NCBI RefSeq assembly: GCF_902506535.1
Contig: NZ_LR733825.1
Coordinates: 189,206-253,205, forward strand
DNA from: Pseudomonas sp. 8Z
GTDB lineage: Bacteria; Pseudomonadota; Gammaproteobacteria; Pseudomonadales; Pseudomonadaceae
Length of the DNA stretch: 64,000 nucleotides
Direction: 5' to 3'
Made by a program: the position numbers and the translations under genes. Shown one piece after another: positions 1 to 10,220 of this stretch (its first letter is position 1; every line of letters starts with the position of its first letter). Under the pieces are notes generated by a model. It did no database searches. It saw only the letters and a program-made list of their open reading frames with translations, and was not told the DNA's origin.

Positions 1-647
1 AGGCGCGCCCGGTTCATGCGGTGGTCATAGAACCAGCCGGTTTTCTGCCCTTCGATCACCGGCGCCTCGAACTTCACGCCGTTCTCTTCCAGGGCGACCC
101 ACTCCGGCACCTGGCCGTAGGCGGTTTCCACGTAGCGTTCCAGGCCTTCGGCATCGCGGGCGCTGGAGTCGTTCTTGAGCAGGATGCCGCTGGGCTTGAG
201 CACCTGGATCAGCGCGGCCAGTACATCATCCTTGTGCCGCTCCATGGTGGCCGAGGCCAGTTGCACCACGAGGATGTCGAAGAAACGGTCGACCACCAGA
301 CCTGGCAGCAGGTCGGAGTCGCCATACACCAGGCGATAGCAGGGCTGAGTGAACAGACGCTCGCGCAGCGACAGGCAGACGTTGAGGCGGTGCACCAGCA
401 GCGACTTGTCCAGCTCATGCTTGAGATCGCGCGACAGCAGGCGGGCGCAGATCAGGTTGTTCGGGCTCATGGCGACGATGCCCAGCGGCTTGCCGCCAGC
501 GGCTTCGAGGATGGCTTGATCGCCGACGGCAAAACCGTGCAAAGGCGTAGCGGTAACATCGATCTCGTTGCTGTAGACCCACAGGTGACCGGCGCGCAGG
601 CGTCGGTCGGCGTTGGCTTTCAGGCGCAGGCTGGGCAGGGAAGACAT
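1..647 (-). CDS. rlmI: 23S rRNA (cytosine-5)-methyltransferase RlmI, 3' part cut off by the window
   Basis: Reading leftward from the ATG at 647, the frame stays open to the window edge and gives 215 residues of a protein normally near 395 long. It begins MSSLPSLRLKANADRRLRAG, followed by HLWVYSNEI, the usual N-terminal PUA domain opening of RlmI. Further on it has YGDSDLLPGLVVDRF and GWFYDHRMNR, typical of the RlmI/RlmK family. RlmI methylates C1962 of 23S rRNA using S-adenosylmethionine. The SAM-binding Rossmann core would lie mostly outside the window. A GGAG lies about 9 bases before the start. The gene is divergent from the HDOD gene at 792. The family call is firm; RlmI against a close paralogue is less so. 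Confidence 0.88.
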   Translation of the reverse strand, partial: MSSLPSLRLKANADRRLRAGHLWVYSNEIDVTATPLHGFAVGDQAILEAAGGKPLGIVAMSPNNLICARLLSRDLKHELDKSLLVHRLNVCLSLRERLFTQPCYRLVYGDSDLLPGLVVDRFFDILVVQLASATMERHKDDVLAALIQVLKPSGILLKNDSSARDAEGLERYVETAYGQVPEWVALEENGVKFEAPVIEGQKTGWFYDHRMNRAR

Positions 648-791
648 GGCGTGGTGCTCCGGCGGGTAAAAAGAGCGGGATTATAGCCGCTCGTGTCAGC
701 CGTCGTTGGGGTAAAAAGTTACATGCGATAGAGCGTCAGCATTGTCTAAACTGTGCGATAAATCTCACTTCATTGCGCCCGATCTTTTTCC

Positions 792-1658
792 ATGACCTAC
801 GAACTCACGTCCGAGCAGATTCAGCAGATTCTGCAGGGCATCAGCGTACCGCCGCAGCCTCAGATCATGGTCGATCTGCAGATGGAGCAGTACATGCCTG
901 ATCCTGATTTGAAGGCTATCGCCAAGCTGATCAGTCAGGACCCAGGGCTGTCCGGCGCGTTGCTGAAAATCGTCAACTCGCCGCACTTCGGCCTGGCCAA
1001 TCGCATCGTTTCCATCCAGCAGGCGGTGAACCTGTTGGGCTGCAATACGGTGATCAACCTGATCAACGCACAGTCGATCAAGGGTGAGTTGAGCGATGAG
1101 GCGATCATTACCCTGAACCGTTTCTGGGACAGTGCTCAGGATGTGGCCATGACCTGTCTGACGCTGGCCAAGCGGCTGGGCTATGACTCGCCCGATGAAG
1201 CTTACAGCCTGGGGCTGTTTCATGACTGCGGCGTGCCCCTGATGCTCAAGCGCTTCCCGGATTACATGCAGGTGCTCGAAGAGGCGTATGCCCGTGCCAG
1301 TGATGAGTGCCGCGTGGTCGATACCGAGAACCAGATTCTCAATACCAACCATGCCGTGGTGGGCTATTTCACGGCGCGCTCCTGGCGCTTGCCGGAGCAC
1401 ATTTGCGAGGTGATCGCGAATCATCACAACGCCCTGACCATCTTCAGGGATGAGTCCGGGCGTGATGCCCGGCTCAAGACGCTGCTGGCCATTCTCAAAA
1501 TGGCCGAATACATCTGCGAGACCTACCGCGTCATTGGCGGGCAAAGCACTGATATGAAATGGCCGTATATCTCGTCGCTGATTCTGGAGTACGTGGGGCT
1601 GTCAGAGTATGACTTCGAGAACCTGCGTGAGAGCATTCGCGATCTGGCGGTCATGTAA
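792..1658 (+). CDS. HDOD domain signalling protein
   Basis: 288 residues covering one HDOD domain with little else. Visible are the DPGLSGALLKIVNSPHFG core at about residues 50-67, an HD pair at 144-145 (FHDCG) and a later NHH at about 210-212. HDOD proteins are HD-superfamily relatives that usually lack phosphodiesterase activity and act as adaptors in bacterial signalling, often in motility or stress circuits. There is no signal peptide or membrane segment, so it should be cytoplasmic. It sits 74 bp upstream of mutM in the same direction and divergent from rlmI. The start has no strong ribosome site, but the ATG at 792 fits the domain boundary. Its partner and target cannot be read from the sequence. 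Confidence 0.85.
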   Translation: MTYELTSEQIQQILQGISVPPQPQIMVDLQMEQYMPDPDLKAIAKLISQDPGLSGALLKIVNSPHFGLANRIVSIQQAVNLLGCNTVINLINAQSIKGELSDEAIITLNRFWDSAQDVAMTCLTLAKRLGYDSPDEAYSLGLFHDCGVPLMLKRFPDYMQVLEEAYARASDECRVVDTENQILNTNHAVVGYFTARSWRLPEHICEVIANHHNALTIFRDESGRDARLKTLLAILKMAEYICETYRVIGGQSTDMKWPYISSLILEYVGLSEYDFENLRESIRDLAVM

Positions 1659-1732
1659 CCGCCGCAGCCCGGCTTATCGCTCACCGGCAATCCTGCTAAG
1701 GTTGCGCACCGTCGTTTCACAGTCCTGCCCGC

Positions 1733-2545
1733 ATGCCTGAATTACCCGAAGTCGAAACCACTCGTCGCGGTATCGCGCCCTATCTTGAAGGGCAGCGCGT
1801 GAGCCGCGTGATCGTGCGCGAACGCCGTTTGCGCTGGCCGATCCCTGAAGATCTGGATGTGCGCCTGTCCGGGCAGCGTATCGAGCGCGTGGAACGCCGT
1901 GCCAAGTACCTGCTGATCAAGGCCGAGGTGGGCAGCCTGATCAGCCACCTGGGCATGTCCGGCAGTTTGCGCCTGGTCGAGTGTGGCCTGGCGGCGGCCA
2001 AGCACGAGCATGTGGACATCGAGCTGGAGTCCGGTCTGGCACTGCGCTACACCGACCCACGCCGGTTTGGCGCGCTGCTGTGGAGTGACGATCCGCTGCG
2101 CCATGAGCTACTCAGCAAACTTGGCCCTGAACCGTTGGGCGGATCGTTCGACGGTGAGCGACTGTTCCAGCTATCGCGCGCGCGCAGTATGGCGGTTAAG
2201 CCCTTCATCATGGATAACGCCGTGGTGGTCGGGGTGGGCAATATCTACGCCACCGAGGCGCTGTTCGCGGCGGGGATCGATCCGCGTCGTGAGGCAGGCT
2301 CGATTTCGCGGGCGCGTTACCTGCGCCTGGCGGAGGAGATCAAGCGCATCCTGGCCCATGCCATCGAGCGTGGTGGTACCACGCTGCGAGACTTCGTCGG
2401 CGGCGATGGTCAGCCCGGCTACTTCCAACAGGAGCTGTTCGCTTACGGGCGTGGCGGTGAGTTCTGCAAGGTCTGTGGCAGCACGTTGCGCGAGGTCAAG
2501 CTGGGCCAGCGGGCAAGTGTTTACTGCCCCAAATGTCAGCGCTGA
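1733..2545 (+). CDS. mutM: Formamidopyrimidine-DNA glycosylase (MutM/Fpg)
   Basis: 270 residues, the normal length. The mature N-terminus PELPEVET carries the catalytic proline-2 and glutamate-3 used for Schiff-base chemistry. The C-terminus carries the zinc finger with two CxxC pairs (FCKVCG and YCPKCQ). A conserved [13 protein letters not shown] helix-two-turn-helix segment is present near residues 163-175. The enzyme removes 8-oxoguanine and formamidopyrimidines from DNA and cleaves the abasic site, starting base excision repair. It follows the HDOD gene and is followed by a REP-like palindrome at 2565-2620. Confidence 0.98.
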   Translation: MPELPEVETTRRGIAPYLEGQRVSRVIVRERRLRWPIPEDLDVRLSGQRIERVERRAKYLLIKAEVGSLISHLGMSGSLRLVECGLAAAKHEHVDIELESGLALRYTDPRRFGALLWSDDPLRHELLSKLGPEPLGGSFDGERLFQLSRARSMAVKPFIMDNAVVVGVGNIYATEALFAAGIDPRREAGSISRARYLRLAEEIKRILAHAIERGGTTLRDFVGGDGQPGYFQQELFAYGRGGEFCKVCGSTLREVKLGQRASVYCPKCQR

Positions 2546-2564
2546 AAAACTGTTGGCGGGCGAA

Positions 2565-2620
2565 CCGTAGGGCGGGTGCAACCCGCCAAAGGCCAATGGC
2601 GGGTTGCACCCGCCTTACGG
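2565..2620. repeat. REP-like inverted repeat after mutM
   Basis: Two 23-base arms (2565-2587 and 2598-2620) form a nearly perfect inverted repeat with a 10-base loop; the core is GGCGGGTTGCACCCGCC. The same core recurs at about 19442. It lies just downstream of mutM, where such elements often act as mRNA 3' ends. No REP-associated transposase lies in the window. Confidence 0.75.
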
Positions 2621-2647
2621 CATAAAACAAGAAACCGAAGGTATTAA

Positions 2648-3226
2648 ATGTCCGGTAATTACTTGCCGCCTAACCCGCTGGCCGAATGGCTGGGGCGTAG
2701 CGTGTTGAAACTCATGGGCTGGCGGATCGAGGGTGAGTTTCCCAAACTCGATAAGTTCGTCGCCATCGGCGCTCACCACACCTCCAACTGGGACTTCGTG
2801 ATTTTCATTGCGCTGAAGTTCGTGCTGCGTCTGAATGCGCGCTGGTTCGGCAAGCACAGTATCTTCCGCTGGCCATTCGGTGGTCTGATGCGGGCCTGGG
2901 GCGGCATTGCCATTCGCCGTGATCGCCAGCGCAACACCGTGGAACAGGCCGTTCAGGCGTTTCGCGAGAACCGGGAGTTCATTTTGGTGCTCTCGCCCGA
3001 AGGTACGCGCAAGAAGGTGGAGCGCTGGAAGATGGGCTTCTACCACATCGCACGTGGCGCGGGCGTGCCGATCGTGATGGGCGCCGTGGATTATCGCAAT
3101 CGTCGTGTGGTGATTGGCCCAACCTTTTATCCCACCGGTGATGAGCAGGCCGATCTGGCCGCCATGTTGGCTTTTTTCCGTCCGTTCGAGGCGAAAAAAC
3201 CGGAGTGCGCTTTTCACGGCGATTGA
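2648..3226 (+). CDS. PlsC-type glycerophospholipid acyltransferase
   Basis: 192 residues with the acyltransferase signature motifs: HTSNWD (the HxxxxD catalytic pair, about residues 44-49), an internal IRRDR substrate-binding block, and SPEGTR near residue 118. These place it in the PlsC/LPLAT superfamily that moves acyl groups from acyl-CoA or acyl-ACP to lysophosphatidate or similar lipids. The protein is short compared with PlsC (about 240 residues) and has only weak hydrophobic segments, so its exact substrate is open. An AAGG lies a few bases before the ATG. It stands between mutM and a small exported protein, all in one direction. Confidence 0.85.
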   Translation: MSGNYLPPNPLAEWLGRSVLKLMGWRIEGEFPKLDKFVAIGAHHTSNWDFVIFIALKFVLRLNARWFGKHSIFRWPFGGLMRAWGGIAIRRDRQRNTVEQAVQAFRENREFILVLSPEGTRKKVERWKMGFYHIARGAGVPIVMGAVDYRNRRVVIGPTFYPTGDEQADLAAMLAFFRPFEAKKPECAFHGD

Positions 3227-3301
3227 CGGCGATCACGCTGACAATTGCCAAGGCGCTGTTATAGTTACTGGCACCGTTGCGACTAACCTAAGGATCGATT
3301 C

Positions 3302-3640
3302 ATGAAAGCGTTCCGCTCAACCGCTGCTGTCCTGGCTTTGACCTCTGGCTTGCTGGCACTGCCGATCCAGGCGGAAGTGGTGCAGCAGAATGCCAGTGGC
3401 GATCCGCTCTACACCGTCGAGGCGCCCAAGGGTTATGCCATGCTCGGTGATTTGGTATTTGCCCGGCCATTACTGATTACCGCCACCGCCATTGGCACCG
3501 TCGGTTTTATCGTCAGCCTGCCGTTCACCGCACTGGGCGGTAATGTCGGTGAGGCCGCTCAAGCCATGGTGGTCGAGCCTGGGCGTGAAGCCTTCGTACG
3601 CTGCCTGGGTTGCACCAGCAGCGGCTACAAGCAAGACTGA
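3302..3640 (+). CDS. Small exported protein of unknown function
   Basis: 112 residues starting with a clear signal peptide ([20 protein letters not shown], cleavage likely after PIQA). A second hydrophobic stretch lies at about residues 58-80 ([20 protein letters not shown]), and there is a C-terminal CLGC pair. The AGGA at 3291-3294 supports the ATG at 3302. It is probably an inner-membrane or periplasmic protein. Similar small proteins occur in this position in other Pseudomonas, from memory, without a known role. The gene is followed by a hairpin terminator at 3661-3688. Confidence 0.75.
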   Translation: MKAFRSTAAVLALTSGLLALPIQAEVVQQNASGDPLYTVEAPKGYAMLGDLVFARPLLITATAIGTVGFIVSLPFTALGGNVGEAAQAMVVEPGREAFVRCLGCTSSGYKQD

Positions 3641-3660
3641 TTCACACGGATCGATCATGC

Positions 3661-3688
3661 GGCCTCTCGCCTTCATAGGCGAGGGGCC
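3661..3688 (+). terminator. Hairpin terminator after the small exported protein
   Basis: A 12-base-pair stem (GGCCTCTCGCCT with AGGCGAGGGGCC, one G-T pair) around a 4-base loop is followed by GTTTGCGTTT. The T tract is broken, so it is a moderate intrinsic terminator. It separates the gene ending at 3640 from the transporter gene at 3757. Confidence 0.65.
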
Positions 3689-3756
3689 GTTTGCGTTTGA
3701 GGGCCGTTGCTGGGAGATCAAACGCCCTCTCTGTACACCGCTAAAAGGATGAAACG

Positions 3757-5598
3757 GTGATCATGAAATACCTGCGCGGTGTCATGCTGGCCCTGGTTGT
3801 GGTGGGGCTGATTGCCTCTTTCTGGTTCAGTCGCGGATGGTTGCAGCTCTGCGCCGGTCTAGCGATATTCCTGTTCGGCATGCAGTGCCTCGAAGAGGGG
3901 CTGCGGCAGTTGGCCGGCAGCAAGCTTGAGCAGATTCTCGGACGCAGCACCGCCACTGCGTTCAAGAGCTTGCTGTTCGGCGTTGGCGGTACCTTGTTGC
4001 TGCAGTCCAGTACGCTGGTGTCCTTGCTGACCATCGCCTTTATCAGTGCGGGTTTGATCCAGTTGGCGGGCGGTATCGCCATCCTCTTCGGTGCCAATCT
4101 CGGCGCCACCAGTGGCATCTGGTTGCTGGCCATGGCCGGGCAGAACCTCAGCCTCAGCCCGTTGGCGCTGCCGCTGTTGGTGTTCGGTGTGCTGGCTGGT
4201 TTTTTCGGCTCACGGAGCAAGGCGGCCGGGCGGATCGTGCTGGGTATCGCCTTCATCTTTCTTGGTATCGATCAGATCAAGGAAGGTTTCGCCAGCTTCG
4301 GCGACGGTTTGGACATGACCCAACTGCATGCCGACGGCATCCTCGGCGCGTTGCTGTTCATCGGTATTGGCATGGCCATCACTGTGGTGCTGCAGTCCAG
4401 CCATGCCACTCTGATGCTGACCCTGGCGGCGCTGGCCGCCGGGCAGTTGGAGCTTGCTCAGAGCCTGGCCATTGCCATCGGCTCGAACGTCGGCAGTAGT
4501 GTCACCACGGCGTTCGTTGGCTCCTTGGGCGGTAACCGCAGCGGCCAGCGCCTGGCGCTGGCGCATGTGGTCTTCAACCTGGTAACCGGGGTCTTGGCGT
4601 TCGTTCTGCTCGAACCCATGACCTGGCTGGTGCATGCTCTGGCCGCACCATTTGGGCTGGGGGATAACAGCCTGATGCAGTTGGCTATGTTCCATACCTT
4701 GTTCAATGCCATGGGGGTAATGCTGTTCTGGCCGTTGCAACGGCAATTGGCGCAGAAGCTGATTCAATGGCTACCGGAGCGGGTCGAGCCGCAGGTGCTG
4801 ATTACCGAGCTTGCGCCGGTGCTAGCCAGTGAGCCGAAGCGTACCCGTGCGCGCTACCTCAATGATCGCGCGTTGGATTCGGTGGAGTCGGCCTCCGTCG
4901 CGGTGGTGCAGGAGCTGGGGCACCTTGGCCGCCTGAGCCTGGAGGTGATCTGCCATGCCCTCTACCTGCCGGTGGATCAGTTGGCGCGTGCGCGGGCGGA
5001 TGATCGCCTGCTGCACGACAAACCCGCGCAGGGCGGCTTCGATGCGGAGCACCTGTACCAGTTTCATATCAAGGGTGTTTATGGCGATCTGCTGAGCTTC
5101 ATGGGGCGCATGGAGCTGCCGATGGATGAAGCGCACCAGCAGTTTTGGGTCAGTTGCCAACTGGCGGCGCTGCAACTGGTGGATGCGGTGAAGGACGCCA
5201 AGCACCTGCAGAAGAATCTTGGCCATTACCTCGATGAACCCGATTCAGCCGCGCGCAGCGCCTATGTCGAATTGCGCCGCCATCTGCTGTCGATGCTCCA
5301 TGAGCTGCGTGACCTGGCCCGTGCCGATCTACCGGAGCAGACCTGGCGTTCGCGCCTGGCCTGGCTCGATGAGCAGGCGGCGAACTTCGATGCGAAGTTC
5401 CGCCAGCGTCTGTTCGCCGAGGTGCGCAATGGCCGCCTGGATGGTTTGCAGACCAGCTCGCTGATGAACGATGTGGGCTATGTCAGCCGCATCTTTCAGA
5501 GCCTGCGCAATGTGCTGATGCTGGGTGATGAGCAGGCGCTGTTCCGCGAGTTGCGCCGCTTTGGAGATGAAGACGAGAGACTGATCAGGCCCTCGTAG
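3757..5598 (+). CDS. Na+/phosphate cotransporter family protein (NptA/YjbB type)
   Basis: 613 residues. The N-terminal half holds about eight hydrophobic helices with the two inverted Na/Pi-cotransporter repeats, marked by the paired LLQSST (residue about 86) and VLQSSH (about 211) motifs that bind phosphate and sodium in this family. The C-terminal half from about residue 360 is a soluble PhoU-like helical domain. It probably moves inorganic phosphate with sodium across the inner membrane. The GTG at 3757 is chosen because AAGGA at 3744-3748 is well spaced; an ATG six bases later (3763) is possible. It is convergent with ggt, with a palindrome between. Confidence 0.9.
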   Translation: MIMKYLRGVMLALVVVGLIASFWFSRGWLQLCAGLAIFLFGMQCLEEGLRQLAGSKLEQILGRSTATAFKSLLFGVGGTLLLQSSTLVSLLTIAFISAGLIQLAGGIAILFGANLGATSGIWLLAMAGQNLSLSPLALPLLVFGVLAGFFGSRSKAAGRIVLGIAFIFLGIDQIKEGFASFGDGLDMTQLHADGILGALLFIGIGMAITVVLQSSHATLMLTLAALAAGQLELAQSLAIAIGSNVGSSVTTAFVGSLGGNRSGQRLALAHVVFNLVTGVLAFVLLEPMTWLVHALAAPFGLGDNSLMQLAMFHTLFNAMGVMLFWPLQRQLAQKLIQWLPERVEPQVLITELAPVLASEPKRTRARYLNDRALDSVESASVAVVQELGHLGRLSLEVICHALYLPVDQLARARADDRLLHDKPAQGGFDAEHLYQFHIKGVYGDLLSFMGRMELPMDEAHQQFWVSCQLAALQLVDAVKDAKHLQKNLGHYLDEPDSAARSAYVELRRHLLSMLHELRDLARADLPEQTWRSRLAWLDEQAANFDAKFRQRLFAEVRNGRLDGLQTSSLMNDVGYVSRIFQSLRNVLMLGDEQALFRELRRFGDEDERLIRPS

Positions 5599-5604
5599 GC
5601 AGGG

Positions 5605-5646
5605 TGCAATCCGGGACTTTGGGGCTGGGCATTTCCCCGGATTGCA
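5605..5646. repeat. Palindrome between convergent genes
   Basis: A 10-bp perfect inverted repeat (TGCAATCCGG at 5605-5614 with CCGGATTGCA at 5637-5646) sits between the ends of the Na/Pi transporter and ggt genes. The same GCAATCCGGG word occurs again near 19522. It is a REP-like element that could also act as a two-way transcription end. Confidence 0.6.
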
Positions 5647-5652
5647 TCGGGG

Positions 5653-7311
5653 TTACGGCGTTGCCGTGCCGATGCCGCGCGGATCGCTGGCGGCCTGCAC
5701 CTCGCCGCTGGCCTTGTCCCACAGCAGCACCTGCTGATTGCCGTACTGCCTATCCAGGCGCTTGAGCTGATAACCACGCTTTTGCAGCTCGGCAATCTGC
5801 TCAGGGCTGAAGGTATCCGGCTCATGCTCGATCATGTCGGGCAGGAACTGGTGATGGTAGCGCGCCACGGCTGGCCAGCTTTCGACGGGCTGGCCGTCGA
5901 GGTATTGCAGCATCGACAGCAGCACCATGCTCGGAATGCGACTGCCCCCAGGCGTGCCGAAGGCGGCGAACTCGTCGGTGCTTTCGAGAAAGCTCGGGCT
6001 CATCGACGACAGTGGGCGTTTGCCGCCGGCGATGACATTGGCCTGGCTGCCTGCCAGACCGTAGGCGTTGGCACCGTTGACGTCCGCTGCGAAGTCGTCC
6101 ATCTCGTCGTTGAGCAGCACGCCGGTGCCGGGCACGGTGAAGGCGGCGCCGAACGGCAGGTTGACCGACAGGGTGGCGGCCACCGCGTTGCCTTCGCTGT
6201 CGAGCACGGCGAAGTGGGTGGTGTGATCGCCTTCGTGCCAGGTGCCGGCCGGTGGCAGGCTGGAGCTGGGTGTGGCTTGCTGCGGGTCGATGCTGCCTGC
6301 CAGCACGGCCAGGTGGCCGGGCGAGAGCATGTCCTGCAGCGGGTTCTTGATGAAATCGGGATCGCCCAACAGTGCGCGGTCACGGTAGGCGCGGCGCAAG
6401 GCTTCGACCACGTAATGCACGCGTTGCACAGGCTCGGCATCTCGCCAGGGCAGTTGTTCGAGGATGCCCAGGCTTTGCGCCAGGGCTACGCCACCGGCCG
6501 ATGGCGGCGGGGCACTGATCAATTCGTGACCATCTTCCAGGGTGAAGCGCAGAGGCGCACGGCTGACCACGTGATAGCCGCGCAGATCGTCCATCGTCCA
6601 GATCCCGCCGGCGCGGCGCACGCCGTCGACCAGGCGTTCGGCCTGGGCGCCGTAGTAAAAGCCGGCGCGCCCATGGTCAGCCAGCGCCTGCAGGGTGGTG
6701 GCCAGTTCCGGCTGGCGCAACAGATAACCTTCGGCGGGGACTTCTCCCTGGTTGAGGAACAGGCGCGCACTTTCCGGATCATCGCGCAGCGCGGCCAGGC
6801 GCCAGGTGGCGCGCTCGCGGTACACGCGGTCGATGGCGAAACCTTCGCGGGCCAAGGCAATGGCAGGCGCCAGGCTGGTTTTCAGTGGCAGGCGGCCGTG
6901 GTGTTCAGCCAGTTCCACCAGGGCTGCCGGTAAGCCGGGGATGGCGGCAGCGAGGGCGCCATTGAGCGACAGCTCACGTTGCACCTGGCCGTCGCGGGCG
7001 TACATATCTGGTTTGGCTTGCAGCGGGGCGCGTTCGCGGGCGTCGATAAAGTCATAGCGAGGCGTGTCGCCCGTCGTGCGTAGCAGGAAGAAACCGCCGC
7101 CACCGAGGCCTGAGCCATAGGGCTCGACCACCGCCAGGGCTGCGCTGGCGGCGACGGCGGCATCGAAGGCGTTGCCACCGGCGGCGAGGATCTTTTCAGC
7201 AGCAGCGGTCGCTGCGGGATGGGCGGTGGCGACGGCGGCTTGATTGGGCGCGGCCTGGGCCAGCAGGCTGGCGCCGAGCAGCAGGGTCGATAGCAGGAGT
7301 TTGCGCAGCAT
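5653..7311 (-). CDS. ggt: Gamma-glutamyltranspeptidase, periplasmic
   Basis: 552 residues with signal peptide MLRKLLLSTLLLGASLLAQA, then the large subunit. The autoprocessing site is HTTHFAVLDSEGN, where the threonine near residue 365 becomes the N-terminal nucleophile of the small subunit. The small subunit has the GGKRPLSSMSPS and GTPGGSRIPSMV blocks that bind the gamma-glutamyl group. The enzyme hydrolyses glutathione and other gamma-glutamyl compounds in the periplasm. All expected catalytic motifs are present. It lies alone, with ferredoxin upstream on the same strand. Confidence 0.95.
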   Translation of the reverse strand: MLRKLLLSTLLLGASLLAQAAPNQAAVATAHPAATAAAEKILAAGGNAFDAAVAASAALAVVEPYGSGLGGGGFFLLRTTGDTPRYDFIDARERAPLQAKPDMYARDGQVQRELSLNGALAAAIPGLPAALVELAEHHGRLPLKTSLAPAIALAREGFAIDRVYRERATWRLAALRDDPESARLFLNQGEVPAEGYLLRQPELATTLQALADHGRAGFYYGAQAERLVDGVRRAGGIWTMDDLRGYHVVSRAPLRFTLEDGHELISAPPPSAGGVALAQSLGILEQLPWRDAEPVQRVHYVVEALRRAYRDRALLGDPDFIKNPLQDMLSPGHLAVLAGSIDPQQATPSSSLPPAGTWHEGDHTTHFAVLDSEGNAVAATLSVNLPFGAAFTVPGTGVLLNDEMDDFAADVNGANAYGLAGSQANVIAGGKRPLSSMSPSFLESTDEFAAFGTPGGSRIPSMVLLSMLQYLDGQPVESWPAVARYHHQFLPDMIEHEPDTFSPEQIAELQKRGYQLKRLDRQYGNQQVLLWDKASGEVQAASDPRGIGTATP

Positions 7312-7402
7312 GCGATCTACCGGAGGCGATGAAGGGGCGTCCAGCTTAGCAGCCTTGCTGCGCCCTTGGGCGCAGCCGCTGCCTGTATCGTGCTGTGCCG
7401 GG

Positions 7403-7735
<333 letters not shown>

Positions 7736-7795
7736 TCATGCGCCCGTGCTTGTCGGGCAGGGCTCGCCTGTAGGTGTGTGGGGCACTTTGGGCGC

Positions 7796-7853
7796 AGGCT
7801 CCATGTAGGCGGAGCCACGACAGTCGCCGCTAAAGCGCCTCCCACGGCGTCAT
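7796..7853. repeat. REP-like repeats between coaD and ferredoxin
   Basis: Two short imperfect palindromes: GGCTCC...GGAGCC at about 7798-7820 and GTCGCCGCTAAAGCGCC up to 7847. The second is the reverse complement of the GGGAGGCGCTTCAGCGGCGA word near 19482, so it is a dispersed family. It lies directly after the coaD stop codon. Confidence 0.5.
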
Positions 7854-8432
<579 letters not shown>

Positions 8433-8440
8433 TTACGGCT

Positions 8441-10039
8441 CTAACTCGGGCTTCTCAGTCGTTCGATCAGGTGCGTGGCGAGTTTCGCTGTCAGCGCATA
8501 GATCGACAACTGCGGGTTGGCGCCGATGCTGGTGGGAAATAGTGAACCGTCGTGGATCGATAGGTTGCCGAGCTGGTGGTGGCGACCGAGGCTGTCGACC
8601 ACGGCCTGCCGTGGATCTTCACCCATGGCGCAGCCACCCATGACGTGTGCGCTACCCAGGCGTGTGCGGTGTAGCGCCAGGTCGAGGTTGTCGATCATGG
8701 CCTGTGCTGCGCGCCAGGTGCTGACGAAGCGGGCGTCGCTGTGAATCGGCATCACTGCCTTGGCGCCAGCGGCGAACTGCACTTCGGCCATGCTCAGAAA
8801 CGCCCGGCGCACGCCATCCCAGGTGTAGTCGGTCATGGGGTAGTCGAGTACCGGGCTGCCGTCACTGCGCAGTTCCACGCGGCCCTCGGCGCTGTCAGGG
8901 TGAAAACCGTCGCGCAGCAGGGCGAGCATCATGTGGGTATGCGGCAATTGCGCCATGCGCTGGGCATTTGCCTGGCCGAAATCACCGAGCAGGGTGGCGC
9001 TCAGGCCAGGGTGCAGCGGCGGTACTTCCAGTTTGTAGGAGAGCCGTCCGGTCACGCCGTCATCCCACTGAAAGTGGTCGCAATACAGCGATTGTGGAGC
9101 GCCGTAGAAGGGGTTGATGGCTTGCTCGAACTGCGCGGCGCAGAAGTTCACCAGATGCAGGTAAGTGCGGCGGCCGACGCGCTTGTGCGGGTCGGGGGCG
9201 CTGGAACGCAGCAGGATGCCGGGGGTATTGATGCCGCCACCGGCCAGCACGTAATGCCGGGCCTTGACGCGAATACGCTTGCCGTTGGGGGCCACGCTGC
9301 GCGCGTCCATGCCCAGGCAGTCGAGGCCGATGACCTGGTCGCCTTCGATCAGCAATTTGTCGGCGCGGGCCAGGTAGAGCAACTCGCCACCTGCGTCCAG
9401 GGTGCTGGGGATGGTGGTGACCAGCATCGATTGCTTGGCGTTGGTCGGGCAGCCCATGCCGCAGTAGCCGAGATTCCAGCAGCCACGCACGTTGCGAGGG
9501 ATCACCGCCCAGTGATAGCCGAGCTTGTCGCAGCCTTTGGCGATCACCTCGTTGTTGGCATTGGCCGGCACCATCCAGGGGGCCACGCCCAGGCGTTGCT
9601 CCATTTTCTCGAACCAGGGCGCCATCGATTCGGCGTCGTGGCCGTGCACGTTATGTGCGTCGGCCCAGTGCGCCAGCGTCTGTGGCGGCGTGCGGAAGCT
9701 GCTGGTCCAGTTGACCAGGGTGGTGCCGCCAACGGCGCGGCCTTGCAGAATGGCGATGGCGCCATCCTTGCTCACCCGGCCACCACCTTCCTGATAGAGC
9801 GCCGAGTAGGCTGCGCTTTCCTGCATCTTGAAGTCGTCGCTGGTCTTGAGCGGGCCTTCCTCGATCAGCAGCACTTTGTAACCGGCGGCGCTGAGAATCT
9901 CTGCCGTGGTACCGCCGCCTGCGCCGCTTCCGACGATGGCGACGTCGGCTTCCAGGGTCAGGTCGTTTTCCAGGCGTGAGCCGTCATGGGTTTTCCACCC
10001 CCTGGCCAGGCCTTGTTTGAACAGATCGGGTACAGGCAT
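8441..10039 (-). CDS. GMC-family FAD alcohol oxidoreductase
   Basis: 532 residues. The FAD-binding GSGAGGGTTA loop is at about residues 37-46. The GGTTLVNW and YCGMGCPTNAKQ blocks and the C-terminal HVMGGCAMG...DGSLFPTSIGANPQ substrate/FAD block are those of the glucose-methanol-choline family, closest in style to long-chain alcohol oxidases. It probably oxidises an alcohol to an aldehyde. It is the last gene of a three-gene operon with a Tat-exported partner and an aldehyde dehydrogenase, which suggests sequential alcohol to aldehyde to acid oxidation. No signal peptide is visible. Confidence 0.88.
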   Translation of the reverse strand: MPVPDLFKQGLARGWKTHDGSRLENDLTLEADVAIVGSGAGGGTTAEILSAAGYKVLLIEEGPLKTSDDFKMQESAAYSALYQEGGGRVSKDGAIAILQGRAVGGTTLVNWTSSFRTPPQTLAHWADAHNVHGHDAESMAPWFEKMEQRLGVAPWMVPANANNEVIAKGCDKLGYHWAVIPRNVRGCWNLGYCGMGCPTNAKQSMLVTTIPSTLDAGGELLYLARADKLLIEGDQVIGLDCLGMDARSVAPNGKRIRVKARHYVLAGGGINTPGILLRSSAPDPHKRVGRRTYLHLVNFCAAQFEQAINPFYGAPQSLYCDHFQWDDGVTGRLSYKLEVPPLHPGLSATLLGDFGQANAQRMAQLPHTHMMLALLRDGFHPDSAEGRVELRSDGSPVLDYPMTDYTWDGVRRAFLSMAEVQFAAGAKAVMPIHSDARFVSTWRAAQAMIDNLDLALHRTRLGSAHVMGGCAMGEDPRQAVVDSLGRHHQLGNLSIHDGSLFPTSIGANPQLSIYALTAKLATHLIERLRSPS

Positions 10040-10106
10040 TTCACCTTCTCTTCTTGTCGTCTCTTGTCGTCGGGCCGTCTGTAGTCACGAGCTTGGCGCT
10101 CGCCCT

Positions 10107-10215
10107 GATCGCGGATGAATCCGCTCCTACACAAACAGCCCATATCCCGTGTGAGATTCGGTTGTAGGGGCGGCTTCAGCCCACCAAGGTCAGCCGCTGT
10201 TGGTGGGCTGAAGCG
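10107..10215. repeat. Cluster of REP-like palindromes inside an operon
   Basis: The stretch holds a short palindrome GCGGATGAATCCGC (about 10110-10123) and a longer inverted repeat built on GGCTTCAGCCCACC (about 10171-10184) and GGTGGGCTGAAGC (about 10202-10214). It fills the gap between the GMC oxidoreductase gene and the Tat-signal gene upstream of it. It could reduce read-through or stabilise mRNA ends. Confidence 0.65.
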
Positions 10216-10220
10216 AGTCG

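Noticed and set aside
5782..6933. 383-codon frame on the plus strand across ggt
   Set aside because: It is the antisense shadow of gamma-glutamyltranspeptidase, whose motifs are complete on the minus strand; the plus frame is Gly/Ala/Val/Gln rich with no domain.
8741..9979. 412-codon frame on the plus strand across the GMC oxidoreductase
   Set aside because: Antisense shadow in G+C-rich DNA; the minus strand encodes a full GMC family protein.
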